Part shown: positions 8,299-16,381 of the stretch, piece after piece
How positions within the stretch are numbered: the first letter of the stretch is position 1
Layout of the letters: each line of letters opens with the position of its first letter
The notes under the pieces: model-generated
What the model saw: the letters and a program-made list of their open reading frames with translations, nothing else
Told to the model about the DNA's origin: nothing
Databases searched by the model: none
Origin: CAZEWZ01 sp964516765
GTDB lineage: Bacteria; Bacteroidota; Bacteroidia; Flavobacteriales; UBA7430
DNA length: 64,000 bases
Assembly: GCA_964516765.1 (NCBI GenBank)
Contig: CAZEWZ010000001.1
Coordinates: 124,001-188,000, forward strand
Direction of reading: 5' to 3'
Position numbers and translations under genes: made by a program

Positions 8299-8922
8299 TT
8301 AAACGAAAATAAAGATAGCGAAAAATAGGAAAAAGCTCGCCAAGATATTCATCGAGATGATTCTGTTGGTTTTTATTTCAAGAGATTGATATCCCCAATG
8401 AGCCAGAGAAGCAATACAAAACCATGCAATGTAGTTTTGAATCGGTACAATATCTCCCTCGAACTGCCAGAAATCAAATCGGGGAGCGGAGACCTCCATT
8501 AAGGCATCAAGAATAGTCATAAAAACTGCTCCTAGCAAAACTCTTTTCCACCGATGATTTGTTATTTTTTTAGTAAAGTCTGCAGTCACTACAGTGAGGG
8601 TAACCCAATTTATACCAATCATAAAAGGAACACCTACAATTTTAAATCCTAAATTTTCGCCATAGTCGTAACTTCCAAAAAAAAAGCCAAAATTTACTCC
8701 TAATACTTCGCTAATAAAACCTAAAAAGAATGGAATAGATAGTGCAATCAAAGATTTTTTGTTGATAACTTCTAAGTGGATTAACACTAAAATGAAACTG
8801 ATGGAGAGATTTAAGGGAGTGAGAGGAAGAAACCAATCTTTCGCAGGAGATGTAATACCTATAATTCCAGAGACAATGAAGAGCCAAAGGATGACGATAG
8901 AAATTTTTGTTTTTTGACTCAT
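8299..8922 (-). CDS. cruF: Carotenoid biosynthesis membrane protein, CruF-like (DUF422)
   Basis: A 207-residue polytopic membrane protein (about seven helices) with the carotenoid-biosynthesis/DUF422 features GFISEVLGVNFGFFFGSYDYG, PFMIGINWV and TILDALMEVSAPRFDFW; the acidic and histidine residues are typical of the family. CruF enzymes add water to the 1',2' double bond of a psi end group. The gene lies between crtD and crtY with 1-bp gaps, matching the clusters known for myxol and saproxanthin producers. The hydratase role is inferred from family and neighbours; the related CruA/CrtC-type hydratases are a different family. Confidence 0.78.
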   Translation of the reverse strand: MSQKTKISIVILWLFIVSGIIGITSPAKDWFLPLTPLNLSISFILVLIHLEVINKKSLIALSIPFFLGFISEVLGVNFGFFFGSYDYGENLGFKIVGVPFMIGINWVTLTVVTADFTKKITNHRWKRVLLGAVFMTILDALMEVSAPRFDFWQFEGDIVPIQNYIAWFCIASLAHWGYQSLEIKTNRIISMNILASFFLFFAIFIFV

Positions 8923-8923
8923 C

Positions 8924-10399
8924 TTAGCTATTTTTTTTAATTAATTCAGCTACAATTTTGCCCGATAATAAACAAAGAGGGATTCCTCCACCAGGATGAA
9001 CGCTTCCTCCACAAAAGTATAGATTTTTGATGCTATTTTTAAAGTTAGGATGTCTAAGGAAAGCCGAAAACTTATTGTTGCTAGCGGCTCCATATAATGC
9101 TCCTTGAAAGCTTTGGGTTTTAGATTCGATATCTCTTGGGTCTAAAATTGCTTCATATTTAATAAGTTTAACAATGTCATGATGTAATAGTCTACTGAGT
9201 TTTTTGAGAATATTTTCTCTGGCTTTATTAATCATAGAATCCCAGTCTTGTCCTGAATTATTTGGGACATTAATCATAGTGAACCAGTTTTCACATCCTT
9301 CTGGCGAATCTCCAGGTTCTTCTTTTGAGCTAATATTGATGTAAATTGTTGGGTCCTCATGAATCATTTTTTTGTTGAAAATATAGTCAAATTCCTCTTG
9401 ATAGTCTTTGGAGAAAAAGATGTTGTGCAGGTCCAGTTTTGGGAATTCTTTTTGGATACCCCAATAAAAAATAAGTGCAGAACTACTTCTTTCTTGGGAA
9501 AGCACTTTTTCTGGAGCGGGATAGTGACTAAGTAAACGGCGGTAGGTAGATACTACATCGGCATTACTGACCACAATGTCTGCATCTATTAGTTTCTTAT
9601 TCACACGGATTCCAGTGATTTCTCCCCGTTGTGTTTCAATTTTATTTACTGGACTATTAAAATTGAATTCGACTCCTATATCTTTTGCTAAGGAAAACAA
9701 ACTAAGGGTAATTTGATGCATTCCCCCTTTTGGAAAATAAGTACCATAATGTTGCTCTAAGTGAGGAATCATTGACATAATTCCAGGAGTTCTGTATGGA
9801 GAAGAACCATTATATGTGGCAAATCGATTATAAAATTGAACCAATCTTTGGTCCTTAAATGTTTTCTCATTCAGAGAAGAAAGACTGTCTTGGATGTCTA
9901 ACTTGTTGAAATTAAAAAGTGCTTTGATGGCATCTGATGATAAGTAGGTTTCTTTTTTGTGCAGAGATTTCTCTAAAAATAACGAAGCGGTTAAATCATA
10001 TTTTTTTTTGTTTCGAGCAAGGTAATACCTAAGTTTATTTTCAGAAACATCGAATGTTTTAGTAGCTTTTTCAATAAATTCTTCTTTATCCCCAGGAGCT
10101 AAAAAGAAAGTTCCATCTTCAAAAAAATAGCTACATATGTTTTCTTTTTTTATATAACTAAAGTATTTTTCAATGGGTTTTTTTGTCAGTTCAAAAAGCT
10201 CTTCGATCATGTGGGGCATTGTAAAGAGAGAGGGGCCCATGTCAAAACGATAGCCATTTTCTTCAAAGGCTGTTAACTTGCCTCCTGGATATTTATTCGA
10301 TTCAAAGACCCGAACATGATGCCCGAGCATGCGCAGTCGAATTGAACTCGCAATTCCAGCAATACCTGCTCCTATAATGGCAACTTCTTTCTTTTTCAT
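8924..10399 (-). CDS. crtD: Carotenoid desaturase, CrtI family, probably CrtD
   Basis: A 491-residue FAD-dependent carotenoid desaturase. The N-terminal motif is IIGAGIAGIASSIRL with PGGKLTAFEENGYRFDMGPS; the C-terminal family signature is NLYFCGGSVHPGGGIPLCLLS. Segments such as RFATYNGSSPYRTPG and SSALIFYWGIQKEFPKLDLHN resemble flavobacterial 1-hydroxycarotenoid 3,4-desaturases (CrtD) more than phytoene desaturases. Its position before cruF and crtY, with no crtB beside it, supports CrtD. Phytoene synthase, CrtI and any CrtZ must be elsewhere in the genome. A weak promoter (TTGAC and TATCTTTA, 10441-10410) lies just upstream. Confidence 0.8.
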   Translation of the reverse strand: MKKKEVAIIGAGIAGIASSIRLRMLGHHVRVFESNKYPGGKLTAFEENGYRFDMGPSLFTMPHMIEELFELTKKPIEKYFSYIKKENICSYFFEDGTFFLAPGDKEEFIEKATKTFDVSENKLRYYLARNKKKYDLTASLFLEKSLHKKETYLSSDAIKALFNFNKLDIQDSLSSLNEKTFKDQRLVQFYNRFATYNGSSPYRTPGIMSMIPHLEQHYGTYFPKGGMHQITLSLFSLAKDIGVEFNFNSPVNKIETQRGEITGIRVNKKLIDADIVVSNADVVSTYRRLLSHYPAPEKVLSQERSSSALIFYWGIQKEFPKLDLHNIFFSKDYQEEFDYIFNKKMIHEDPTIYINISSKEEPGDSPEGCENWFTMINVPNNSGQDWDSMINKARENILKKLSRLLHHDIVKLIKYEAILDPRDIESKTQSFQGALYGAASNNKFSAFLRHPNFKNSIKNLYFCGGSVHPGGGIPLCLLSGKIVAELIKKNS

Positions 10400-10529
10400 A
10401 AATAGAATGTAAAGATACTTTGAAAAAACTATTTACGTCAATAGTACTGCCATAAAGTGATTATATATATAAAACTTAATTAAATAATGGTATGCTATTG
10501 CTTCTGCAATTTTTATTTTTTACAATAAA

Positions 10530-10562
10530 TTAACCTAAGTTTAAATCTTCATTAACATTTAT
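10530..10562 (+). promoter_or_regulatory. Candidate Pho box: three 11-bp direct repeats
   Basis: TTAACCTAAGT (10530), TTAAATCTTCA (10541) and TTAACATTTAT (10552) follow each other with an exact 11-bp period. PhoB-type regulators bind head to tail on 11-bp direct repeats. The last repeat starts 26 bp before the -7 box at 10578, the same distance as in the second array at 12409-12452, and a PhoB-like regulator is encoded 3.3 kb downstream. Confidence 0.75.
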
Positions 10563-10577
10563 AAAGTCCTATCTATA

Positions 10578-10585
10578 TAGATTTG
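10578..10585 (+). promoter_or_regulatory. -7 promoter box of the phosphate porin gene
   Basis: TAGATTTG matches TAnnTTTG exactly and lies 31 bp before the porin ATG. There is no clear -33 TTG; the Pho-box repeats occupy that position, as expected for an activator-dependent promoter. Confidence 0.7.
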
Positions 10586-10616
10586 CATATGTTAAATCAA
10601 ACCAAAAAATAAAAAA

Positions 10617-11828
10617 ATGAAAAATAGATATGCTTTTTTTATAATAATGTTTTACTCAGGAATAGTATATTCTCAAGAGGTTATAAATAATAGCTTTGGT
10701 AACGGGTTTTATAATGTAGTTGCTAGTGATAGTTCGTATAGTATGAAGTTAGATGCCCGGATACAATCACTTTATGTGGGCGAGTGGGATGTTAATGATT
10801 CTAAGGGTGTTCATAATTCAAGATCGCAGTTTTTAATTAGAAGAGCTAGATTGAAGTTCGGAGGCTTTGTTATGAATCCGAAATTAAAGTACAAGATAGA
10901 GCTAGGTTTAACCAATAAAGATCAAGGGCAAGTCCAGGCAGACAATAATATGGCACCAAAAATGATATTAGATGCTGTTATTAAATGGAATTTCTACAAA
11001 AACTTCACTTTATGGGCGGGTCAAACAAAATTGCCTGGTAACCGTGAGCGAGTTGTTTCATCTGCAAATCTTCAGTTGGTAGATAGGTCATTGGTGAATA
11101 AACGATTTAATATTGATCGCGATATGGGTGTTCAGTTAAGACATCATTTCAAAATTGGTAAACAATTTATCATTCAAGAATCACTGGCTATGTCTCAAGG
11201 AGAGGGTAGAAATATTGTTCAAGATAATTTAGGAGGATATCAATGGACCGGGAGACTTGAGTTTTTACCTTTTGGTAAGTTTAAAAGTAAAGGGGATTAT
11301 AAGGGTGGTGCTTTGAGTAGAGAAGTTGATCCTAAATTAGCTATTGGTGCAACTTATGACTTTAATCATAATTCTGTGAAAGATAGAAGTAATATGGGAA
11401 GTTATATGTTAATTGATGATGGACAAGATTACTATCAAACAAATATAAATACTGTTTTTATTGATGCGATGTTTAAATATCAAGGTTTTTCTTTGATGGC
11501 AGAATATGCCTATCGAGATGCTGATAATCCGATTGTTACTAATTCTGATAGTTCAGAATCAGGTGATGTAGTCTCTGTTGGAGATGGTTTTAATTTGATG
11601 ACGGGGTATTTGTTAGAGAATAATGTTGAAATTACTGGGCGCTACACAATTATTTCATTAGACAAGGAAATTACAGGGAAAGATATTGAAAATCAATATA
11701 CTCTTGGGATTTCTAAATATTTTAAAGGCCACAAATTAAAAGTTCAATCTGATGTCAGCTATTTAGATATAGATAATTTCGATAGCTCTGGATTAATGTA
11801 CAGGTTGCAGTTTGAGCTTCACTTCTAA
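10617..11828 (+). CDS. Phosphate-selective porin, OprO/OprP family
   Basis: A 403-residue outer-membrane beta-barrel protein with a signal peptide (about residues 1-19, ending VYSQ). The segment LDARIQSLYVGEW, the arginine-rich SQFLIRRARLKFGG, and LWAGQTKLPGNRERVVSS place it in the porin O/P family; it ends in an aromatic-rich strand (MYRLQFELHF), typical of barrels inserted by BAM. It would carry phosphate or polyphosphate across the outer membrane. The promoter has three 11-bp Pho-type repeats, and a PiT transporter and a PhoB/PhoR pair follow, so a role in phosphate starvation is well supported. Confidence 0.85.
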   Translation: MKNRYAFFIIMFYSGIVYSQEVINNSFGNGFYNVVASDSSYSMKLDARIQSLYVGEWDVNDSKGVHNSRSQFLIRRARLKFGGFVMNPKLKYKIELGLTNKDQGQVQADNNMAPKMILDAVIKWNFYKNFTLWAGQTKLPGNRERVVSSANLQLVDRSLVNKRFNIDRDMGVQLRHHFKIGKQFIIQESLAMSQGEGRNIVQDNLGGYQWTGRLEFLPFGKFKSKGDYKGGALSREVDPKLAIGATYDFNHNSVKDRSNMGSYMLIDDGQDYYQTNINTVFIDAMFKYQGFSLMAEYAYRDADNPIVTNSDSSESGDVVSVGDGFNLMTGYLLENNVEITGRYTIISLDKEITGKDIENQYTLGISKYFKGHKLKVQSDVSYLDIDNFDSSGLMYRLQFELHF

Positions 11829-12408
11829 AAAGTTAAACTTTTCTAATTTTACTTTAGCTATTCCTTCCAAAAATAGATTTATAGTTTAGGTTGATGGGTG
11901 ATTGGTGAAAAAAGTTTTCCTTCTTGGTTTGTCTTATTCATTCAAGAGAATATTAATATTTTTTAATTTATTTTGTTGCTCTTTTTAAATACGGGTGATC
12001 ATCAAGGTGATTCTTCCAACATAAAATAATCTTAGTAAGATTATTGTGAAGATTTTTTGATAAAGTCAAGATTTTCTTTTTCCAAAGAAATGTTTCTTTT
12101 TTTGGAGGTCTTGCTAATTATGGTATTCTTATTTTAGAAATAATGATTAGCTACTAGCCTTCATAATTATTTTAAGGTAATCGATTGTATATTTCTGGAG
12201 GCCATATCTAGGTTATTTTATTTTCGGTACTCGGGTTTAGAACAAAAGCTAGCATCAAGTTATTTTAGTATTTTACCTAATATAAAGCATTTATTATTGT
12301 CTTTTTTTGGCGGATAAATAAAGTGTGACTTGTCCTTTAAAGTTTATTTTAAATATGAAGTCTTTCAAAGGTATGTCTTTATGTATTTAATAGTCTTCAA
12401 GGGGCTAC
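11829..12408. other. Non-coding interval with short hairpins
   Basis: No convincing gene is visible in either strand. It holds a 7-bp AT-rich hairpin right after the porin stop (11828-11842), a perfect 21-bp palindrome at 12025-12045, and an AAAGAAA/TTTCTTT hairpin followed by T residues at 12084-12102 that could act as a terminator. The Pho box of the PiT unit begins at 12409. Confidence 0.5.
12025..12045. repeat. Perfect 21-bp palindrome
   Basis: AATAATCTTA and TAAGATTATT are perfect inverted 10-bp arms around a single central G. No T-run follows directly, so it is not an obvious terminator; it could be a protein-binding site or an RNA hairpin. It lies between the porin and the PiT unit. 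Confidence 0.5.
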
Positions 12409-12452
12409 TTAACCTAAATTTAACATTAGATTTATTATAGTTTAACTTGATC
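12409..12452 (+). promoter_or_regulatory. Candidate Pho box: four 11-bp repeats
   Basis: TTAACCTAAAT (12409), TTAACATTAGA (12420), the degenerate TTTATTATAGT (12431) and TTAACTTGATC (12442) keep an exact 11-bp period. The first 15 bases (TTAACCTAAATTTAA) match the porin Pho box in 14 of 15 positions. The last repeat starts 26 bp before a -7-like box at 12468, exactly as upstream of the porin. Confidence 0.75.
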
Positions 12453-12467
12453 CTTAATTTTATAAAC

Positions 12468-12475
12468 TTTATTTG
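12468..12475 (+). promoter_or_regulatory. -7 promoter box of the small peptide/PiT unit
   Basis: TTTATTTG differs from TAnnTTTG at one position. It is placed 26 bp after the start of the last Pho repeat and 35 bp before the ATG at 12503, nearly the same geometry as at the porin promoter. Confidence 0.55.
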
Positions 12476-12502
12476 TGATGTCAAATCATAAAACCTAAAA
12501 AG

Positions 12503-12595
12503 ATGAATACAAATACAGTTAAAAAAATTGAAATTAGTAAGTTTTTATACGCAGTCATTCTGGTTTTAGTTTATACTATTGCGGTTATTTCATAA
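12503..12595 (+). CDS. Small 30-residue membrane peptide in the phosphate unit
   Basis: A short frame, MNTNTVKKIEISKFL followed by a single hydrophobic helix (about residues 14-29), ending in TAA. I do not recognise a family. The reason to call it is its position: its ATG has the same distance to the Pho-regulated -7 box (35 bp) as the porin start has to its own (39 bp), a purine-rich AAAAAG precedes it, and it ends 31 bp before the PiT start. It may be a small regulatory or stabilising partner of PiT. Without conservation data this stays tentative. Confidence 0.5.
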   Translation: MNTNTVKKIEISKFLYAVILVLVYTIAVIS

Positions 12596-12626
12596 TTATT
12601 TTTAAAATTCTTACGGCCTTTTTATC

Positions 12627-13769
12627 ATGAAGAAAATCATAAAAAGATTCAGCTTCCCAGTATCGCTTTGGTTGCAAAAAGATGAACAATCCTTTTTAAC
12701 TTTTGTAATCATTGCATTTTTACTTGCCATGTTTGTTACACCTTATCCTCAGATAGCCATGTGGGTAGGGTTTTTATTTGCCGCGTATGCAGCAGTTGCA
12801 AATGATAGTATTCAAACTTTAGGAACCTTCATTGCTTCAAATCAAAACAAAAAATGGTGGGTATTGTGGATATTTATTGGTGGAATATTTTTAGCTACAG
12901 TAGGTTACAGCTGGTTAAATTTTAATGGAGATGTCTCCCACGGTAGATTAATGGCTAAAGGTTTTGACATTGCTCCCACTAATTTTCACTTTCTTCAAAT
13001 TGCTGCACCGATTTTTTTACTGATTTTAACCAGGCTTCGAATGCCTGTATCAACAACTTTCATTCTTCTTACTTCATTTGCTGCTGCACCCGCTGCCATT
13101 GGAAAAGTCTTAGCAAAAAGCATGAGTGGATATATTTTAGCTTTCTTTTTAGGCTTCTTTGTATTCTTAGCCATTTCAAAACTGGCAAAGAAATATTTTG
13201 TTGGAGAAGCAAAGTTTAGTTGGACTATTGCACAGTGGATTACTTCAGGCACACTTTGGTCCGTTTGGCTAATGCAGGATGCAGCTAATATTGCAGTCTA
13301 TTTACCTAGAAATATGCATTTTTTAGAATTTCTAGGTTTTGCGATGATTGTCTTTTTTGGCTTAGGGATGTTACTTTACTATAAGGGTGGGCGTATTCAA
13401 AAAATTGTCACTGAAAAGTCAGTTATCACTGATGTTCGTTTTGCTACAATTGTCGACTTTATCTATTGCATCATTTTATTTTATTTTAAGTTACATTCCA
13501 AAGTACCTATGAGTACTACATGGGTATTTATTGGATTGTTAGGTGGTAGAGAAGTAGCTATGGCTATTCGAAAAACCGGATCTCATAGTTTAGTTTATTC
13601 CGTAAAGCTTTTGTTCAAAGATTTTTCATTTGCTATGATTGGATTGATCATATCTATAGCCATTGCAATAGGAGTGAATGATCAACTTACTTTGGCTTCG
13701 ATGATAGAGACGATTCCCGAAGAATTTAGTGCTGGTTTTTCTAAATTTTTCGGTAGGTTAGGTCTTTAG
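12627..13769 (+). CDS. Inorganic phosphate transporter, PiT family
   Basis: A 380-residue polytopic inner-membrane protein of the PiT family, which imports metal-phosphate driven by protons or sodium. The two internally repeated family signatures are present: AAVANDSIQTLGTFIAS at about residues 56-72 and KVPMSTTWVFIGLLGGRE at about 291-308, plus a third related segment MPVSTTFILLTSFAA. About ten helices are predicted. It lacks the long C-terminal PhoU-like extension that makes some Bacteroidota PiT proteins about twice this size. It is preceded by the Pho box and the small peptide gene, and followed by phoB-phoR. Confidence 0.88.
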   Translation: MKKIIKRFSFPVSLWLQKDEQSFLTFVIIAFLLAMFVTPYPQIAMWVGFLFAAYAAVANDSIQTLGTFIASNQNKKWWVLWIFIGGIFLATVGYSWLNFNGDVSHGRLMAKGFDIAPTNFHFLQIAAPIFLLILTRLRMPVSTTFILLTSFAAAPAAIGKVLAKSMSGYILAFFLGFFVFLAISKLAKKYFVGEAKFSWTIAQWITSGTLWSVWLMQDAANIAVYLPRNMHFLEFLGFAMIVFFGLGMLLYYKGGRIQKIVTEKSVITDVRFATIVDFIYCIILFYFKLHSKVPMSTTWVFIGLLGGREVAMAIRKTGSHSLVYSVKLLFKDFSFAMIGLIISIAIAIGVNDQLTLASMIETIPEEFSAGFSKFFGRLGL

Positions 13770-13782
13770 AATTGACGTATAT

Positions 13783-13790
13783 TAAATTTG
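13783..13790 (+). promoter_or_regulatory. -7 promoter box upstream of phoB
   Basis: TAAATTTG matches TAnnTTTG exactly, 46 bp before the response regulator ATG and just after the PiT stop. No 11-bp Pho repeats are visible here, so the regulator genes may also be transcribed independently of the phosphate box. Confidence 0.5.
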
Positions 13791-13836
13791 TATTGTGTGC
13801 GATTAAATAATTACATTTATGCAAATGTAAACCTTC

Positions 13837-14529
13837 ATGAGCCAGAACCGGATTTTACTTGTTGACGACGAAAAAGATATACTTGAATTTTTAAGTTATA
13901 ATCTTAAAAAGGAAGGTTTTTTGGTAGCCATTTGCTCTGATGGTAAGTCTGCAATTGACCTCTTAGAAGAATTTCAACCCCAACTAATTGTTCTGGATGT
14001 TATGATGCCAGGTATGGACGGGATTGAGGTATGTGAACATATTCGGTCTAATTCTAAATATAATCATATTTTAATTACTTTTCTTACAGCCAGATCTGAA
14101 GATTACTCCCAAGTAGCTGGTTTAGAAGCTGGTGCTGATGATTATATGAAAAAACCTATTAAGCCTAAGGTGTTAGTATCCAGGGTTAAAGCACTTCTCA
14201 GACGAAAGGGTGCAATATCTAATGATAGTAATGTAAGTCATATCATCGAGATTTCTGGTTTGTACATTAATAGAGAATCGTATGTTGTGAAAGTAGATGG
14301 AGAATTTTTATCTCTTCCTCGTAAAGAATTTGAGATACTTTATTTATTAGCCTCGAAGCCTGGAAAAGTTTTTAAAAGAGACGAAATTTTTGATAGGATT
14401 TGGGGTGCTGATGTAATCGTAGGTGGACGAACTATAGATGTTCATGTGCGTAAGTTAAGAGAAAAGTTAGGTAGAAGCTTTATTGAAACTGTAAAGGGAG
14501 TTGGTTATAAGTTCAAAAGCAATGAATAA
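13837..14529 (+). CDS. phoB: Response regulator, OmpR/PhoB family
   Basis: A 230-residue two-domain response regulator. The receiver domain (about 1-120) has the acidic pair DDEKD at residues 10-14, the phospho-acceptor Asp54 in VLDVMMPGMDG, and the conserved Lys in MKKPIKPK. The C-terminal winged-helix domain (about 135-228) ends in GRTIDVHVRKLREKLG and ETVKGVGYKF, typical of PhoB/OmpR. The neighbouring PiT and porin genes with 11-bp direct-repeat boxes point to a PhoB role, and those repeats are its likely binding sites. The stop overlaps the kinase start by 8 bp, so the pair is translationally coupled. Confidence 0.85.
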   Translation: MSQNRILLVDDEKDILEFLSYNLKKEGFLVAICSDGKSAIDLLEEFQPQLIVLDVMMPGMDGIEVCEHIRSNSKYNHILITFLTARSEDYSQVAGLEAGADDYMKKPIKPKVLVSRVKALLRRKGAISNDSNVSHIIEISGLYINRESYVVKVDGEFLSLPRKEFEILYLLASKPGKVFKRDEIFDRIWGADVIVGGRTIDVHVRKLREKLGRSFIETVKGVGYKFKSNE

Positions 14530-15574
14530 AAATACTTGGTTACTTAAAAAGTTTAAATCTAACTTAGATCAATCTTGGTTTGTTTCTTTTGTTGCTTCAA
14601 TACTTTTAATGGTTATTTCTTTATGTCATATTTGTTTTTTTGGTTTCACGCTTCATTCTTCTGAAATCATCCTGCTAGTAGTTTCTATTGGTGTATCCAG
14701 TTTTTTTCTTTTTCGCTTTTTAGTCGACGTATTTATCTACAATAAAATTAAGCTCATTTATAAAAGTATCAATGATTTTAAGTCTAAACCGGGAGATCTT
14801 GACAACAGGGACTTACGTCAAGTTGGCAAAGACGTAAATGTCTGGAACAATAAAAGAGAACAAGAAATTCAAAAGCTTGAAATCAGAGAAAGTTATCGAA
14901 GGCAATTTGTAGGTAATGTTGCTCATGAATTGAAAACTCCAATATTTAATATTCAAGGTTATATAGACACCCTATTGAGTGGGGCAATGGATGATAAAGA
15001 GTTTAATACTAAGTTTTTAGAGCGAGCCAACAAAAGCGTTAACCGAATGATTCACATTGTTGAAGATTTAGATCAGATTACCAATTTGGAAGCAGGGCAG
15101 ATTGATATAGAAGAGCATCCAGTAGATATCGTTGAAGTCATTTTAGATGTGGTTGATCAACTGGAATTGAAGGCGAAAAAAAGAAATGTTAGAGTATCCG
15201 TCAATAAAATTCAAAAAGGTCGATTCATGGTTCAGGCTGATGTGGAAAAAATCAAACAAGTTTTGATTAATTTAATTGTCAATGCTATTAAATATGGAGG
15301 ACAAAATGGTGATGTTTTGGTGCGAACTTACGATATGGATAAAAATGTACTGATCGAAGTTGCAGATAATGGAGCAGGTATACATCAGAGTCATCTTAAT
15401 AAAATATTTGACAGATTTTATCGCGTAGATAATTCCCGTGACCGAGATAGTGGTGGTTCTGGGCTTGGTTTGTCTATTGTTAAACATATTGTTGAGGCCC
15501 ACAATCAAGTAGTTAATGTTAGAAGTACGCAAGGAACAGGAAGTACATTTTCTTTTACACTCCAGAAAGCTTGA
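14522..15574 (+). CDS. phoR: Sensor histidine kinase, PhoR-like
   Basis: A 350-residue membrane kinase. Two membrane helices (about residues 19-42 and 49-73) enclose almost no periplasmic loop, as in PhoR proteins that sense phosphate through partner proteins rather than directly. No PAS domain is obvious. The HisKA domain has His135 in NVAHELKTPIFN; the ATPase domain has the N box LINLIVNAIKYG, DNGAGI, and GGSGLGLSIVKHI. I chose the ATG at 14522, which overlaps the phoB stop, rather than the upstream frame start at 14501. The phosphate role comes from context. Confidence 0.85.
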   Translation: MNKNTWLLKKFKSNLDQSWFVSFVASILLMVISLCHICFFGFTLHSSEIILLVVSIGVSSFFLFRFLVDVFIYNKIKLIYKSINDFKSKPGDLDNRDLRQVGKDVNVWNNKREQEIQKLEIRESYRRQFVGNVAHELKTPIFNIQGYIDTLLSGAMDDKEFNTKFLERANKSVNRMIHIVEDLDQITNLEAGQIDIEEHPVDIVEVILDVVDQLELKAKKRNVRVSVNKIQKGRFMVQADVEKIKQVLINLIVNAIKYGGQNGDVLVRTYDMDKNVLIEVADNGAGIHQSHLNKIFDRFYRVDNSRDRDSGGSGLGLSIVKHIVEAHNQVVNVRSTQGTGSTFSFTLQKA

Positions 15575-15694
15575 TTTTTCTCTTCCTCAATCATTTTAGA
15601 TTAATTCTAATAATGAGATGTGTTTTTTTGACCGAATGACGAATTGTCATGTTCTACTTTGAATTTGTATTTTTGGGGACTAAAAACAAGTATT

Positions 15695-16381
15695 TTGGGA
15701 AAAAATAAACTTAAGAAGTTCGCCGAAAATGAAACCTTTGAGAATATGGTGCAAGTTTCCCGTACCGACATTTTGGAAAAAGGGTTGCCTCAAAAAGGGA
15801 AGTGGCGACAAAATTTCTTTAATAATGACCATCCATTAGTGCTCGAGCTTGGTTGCGGTAAGGGGGAATACACGATTGGTTTAGCTAAAATGTTTCCTGA
15901 AAAAAATTTTATAGGGATTGATGTAAAAGGTGCAAGAATGTGGCGGGGAGCTCGTACTGCTTCCGATAATTTGATGCAAAACGTCGGATTCTTAAGAACC
16001 CAAATCGAACTTCTTCAATCCTGCTTTGAGAAAGGAGAAGTGAACGAAATATGGATTACTTTTCCCGACCCTCAAATCAAATATCGTCGAAGAAAAAAAC
16101 GTCTAACCGCACCAAATATGTTGAGCATGTATACGAGTATATTGGCAGAAGATGCTTCTCTTCATTTAAAGACTGACTCTCAATTTCTTCACGGCTACAC
16201 CTTAGGTGTGATTGACAGATATGATCATCAGGTGCTTGAAGCCATGTATGATATTGATAAACAGAATCCAGACAACCAATTGTTGCAAATTAAAACTAAT
16301 TATGAAGAGATATTTCGACAAAGGGGATTGCCTATTACTTATATTAAATTCAGATTGAATGAAGGGAATATCAAAGACTAA
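15695..16381 (+). CDS. trmB: tRNA (guanine-N7-)-methyltransferase TrmB
   Basis: A 228-residue SAM-dependent methyltransferase that makes m7G46 in tRNA. Visible motifs are the SAM-binding LELGCGKGEYTIGLA, GIDVKGARMWRGA, and the catalytic/tRNA-binding WITFPDPQIKYRRRKKRL. The frame is open from 15644, but the family starts at GKNKLKKFAENETF, so the TTG at 15695 is the better start. The next gene overlaps its 3' end by 23 bp. Confidence 0.88.
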   Translation: MGKNKLKKFAENETFENMVQVSRTDILEKGLPQKGKWRQNFFNNDHPLVLELGCGKGEYTIGLAKMFPEKNFIGIDVKGARMWRGARTASDNLMQNVGFLRTQIELLQSCFEKGEVNEIWITFPDPQIKYRRRKKRLTAPNMLSMYTSILAEDASLHLKTDSQFLHGYTLGVIDRYDHQVLEAMYDIDKQNPDNQLLQIKTNYEEIFRQRGLPITYIKFRLNEGNIKD

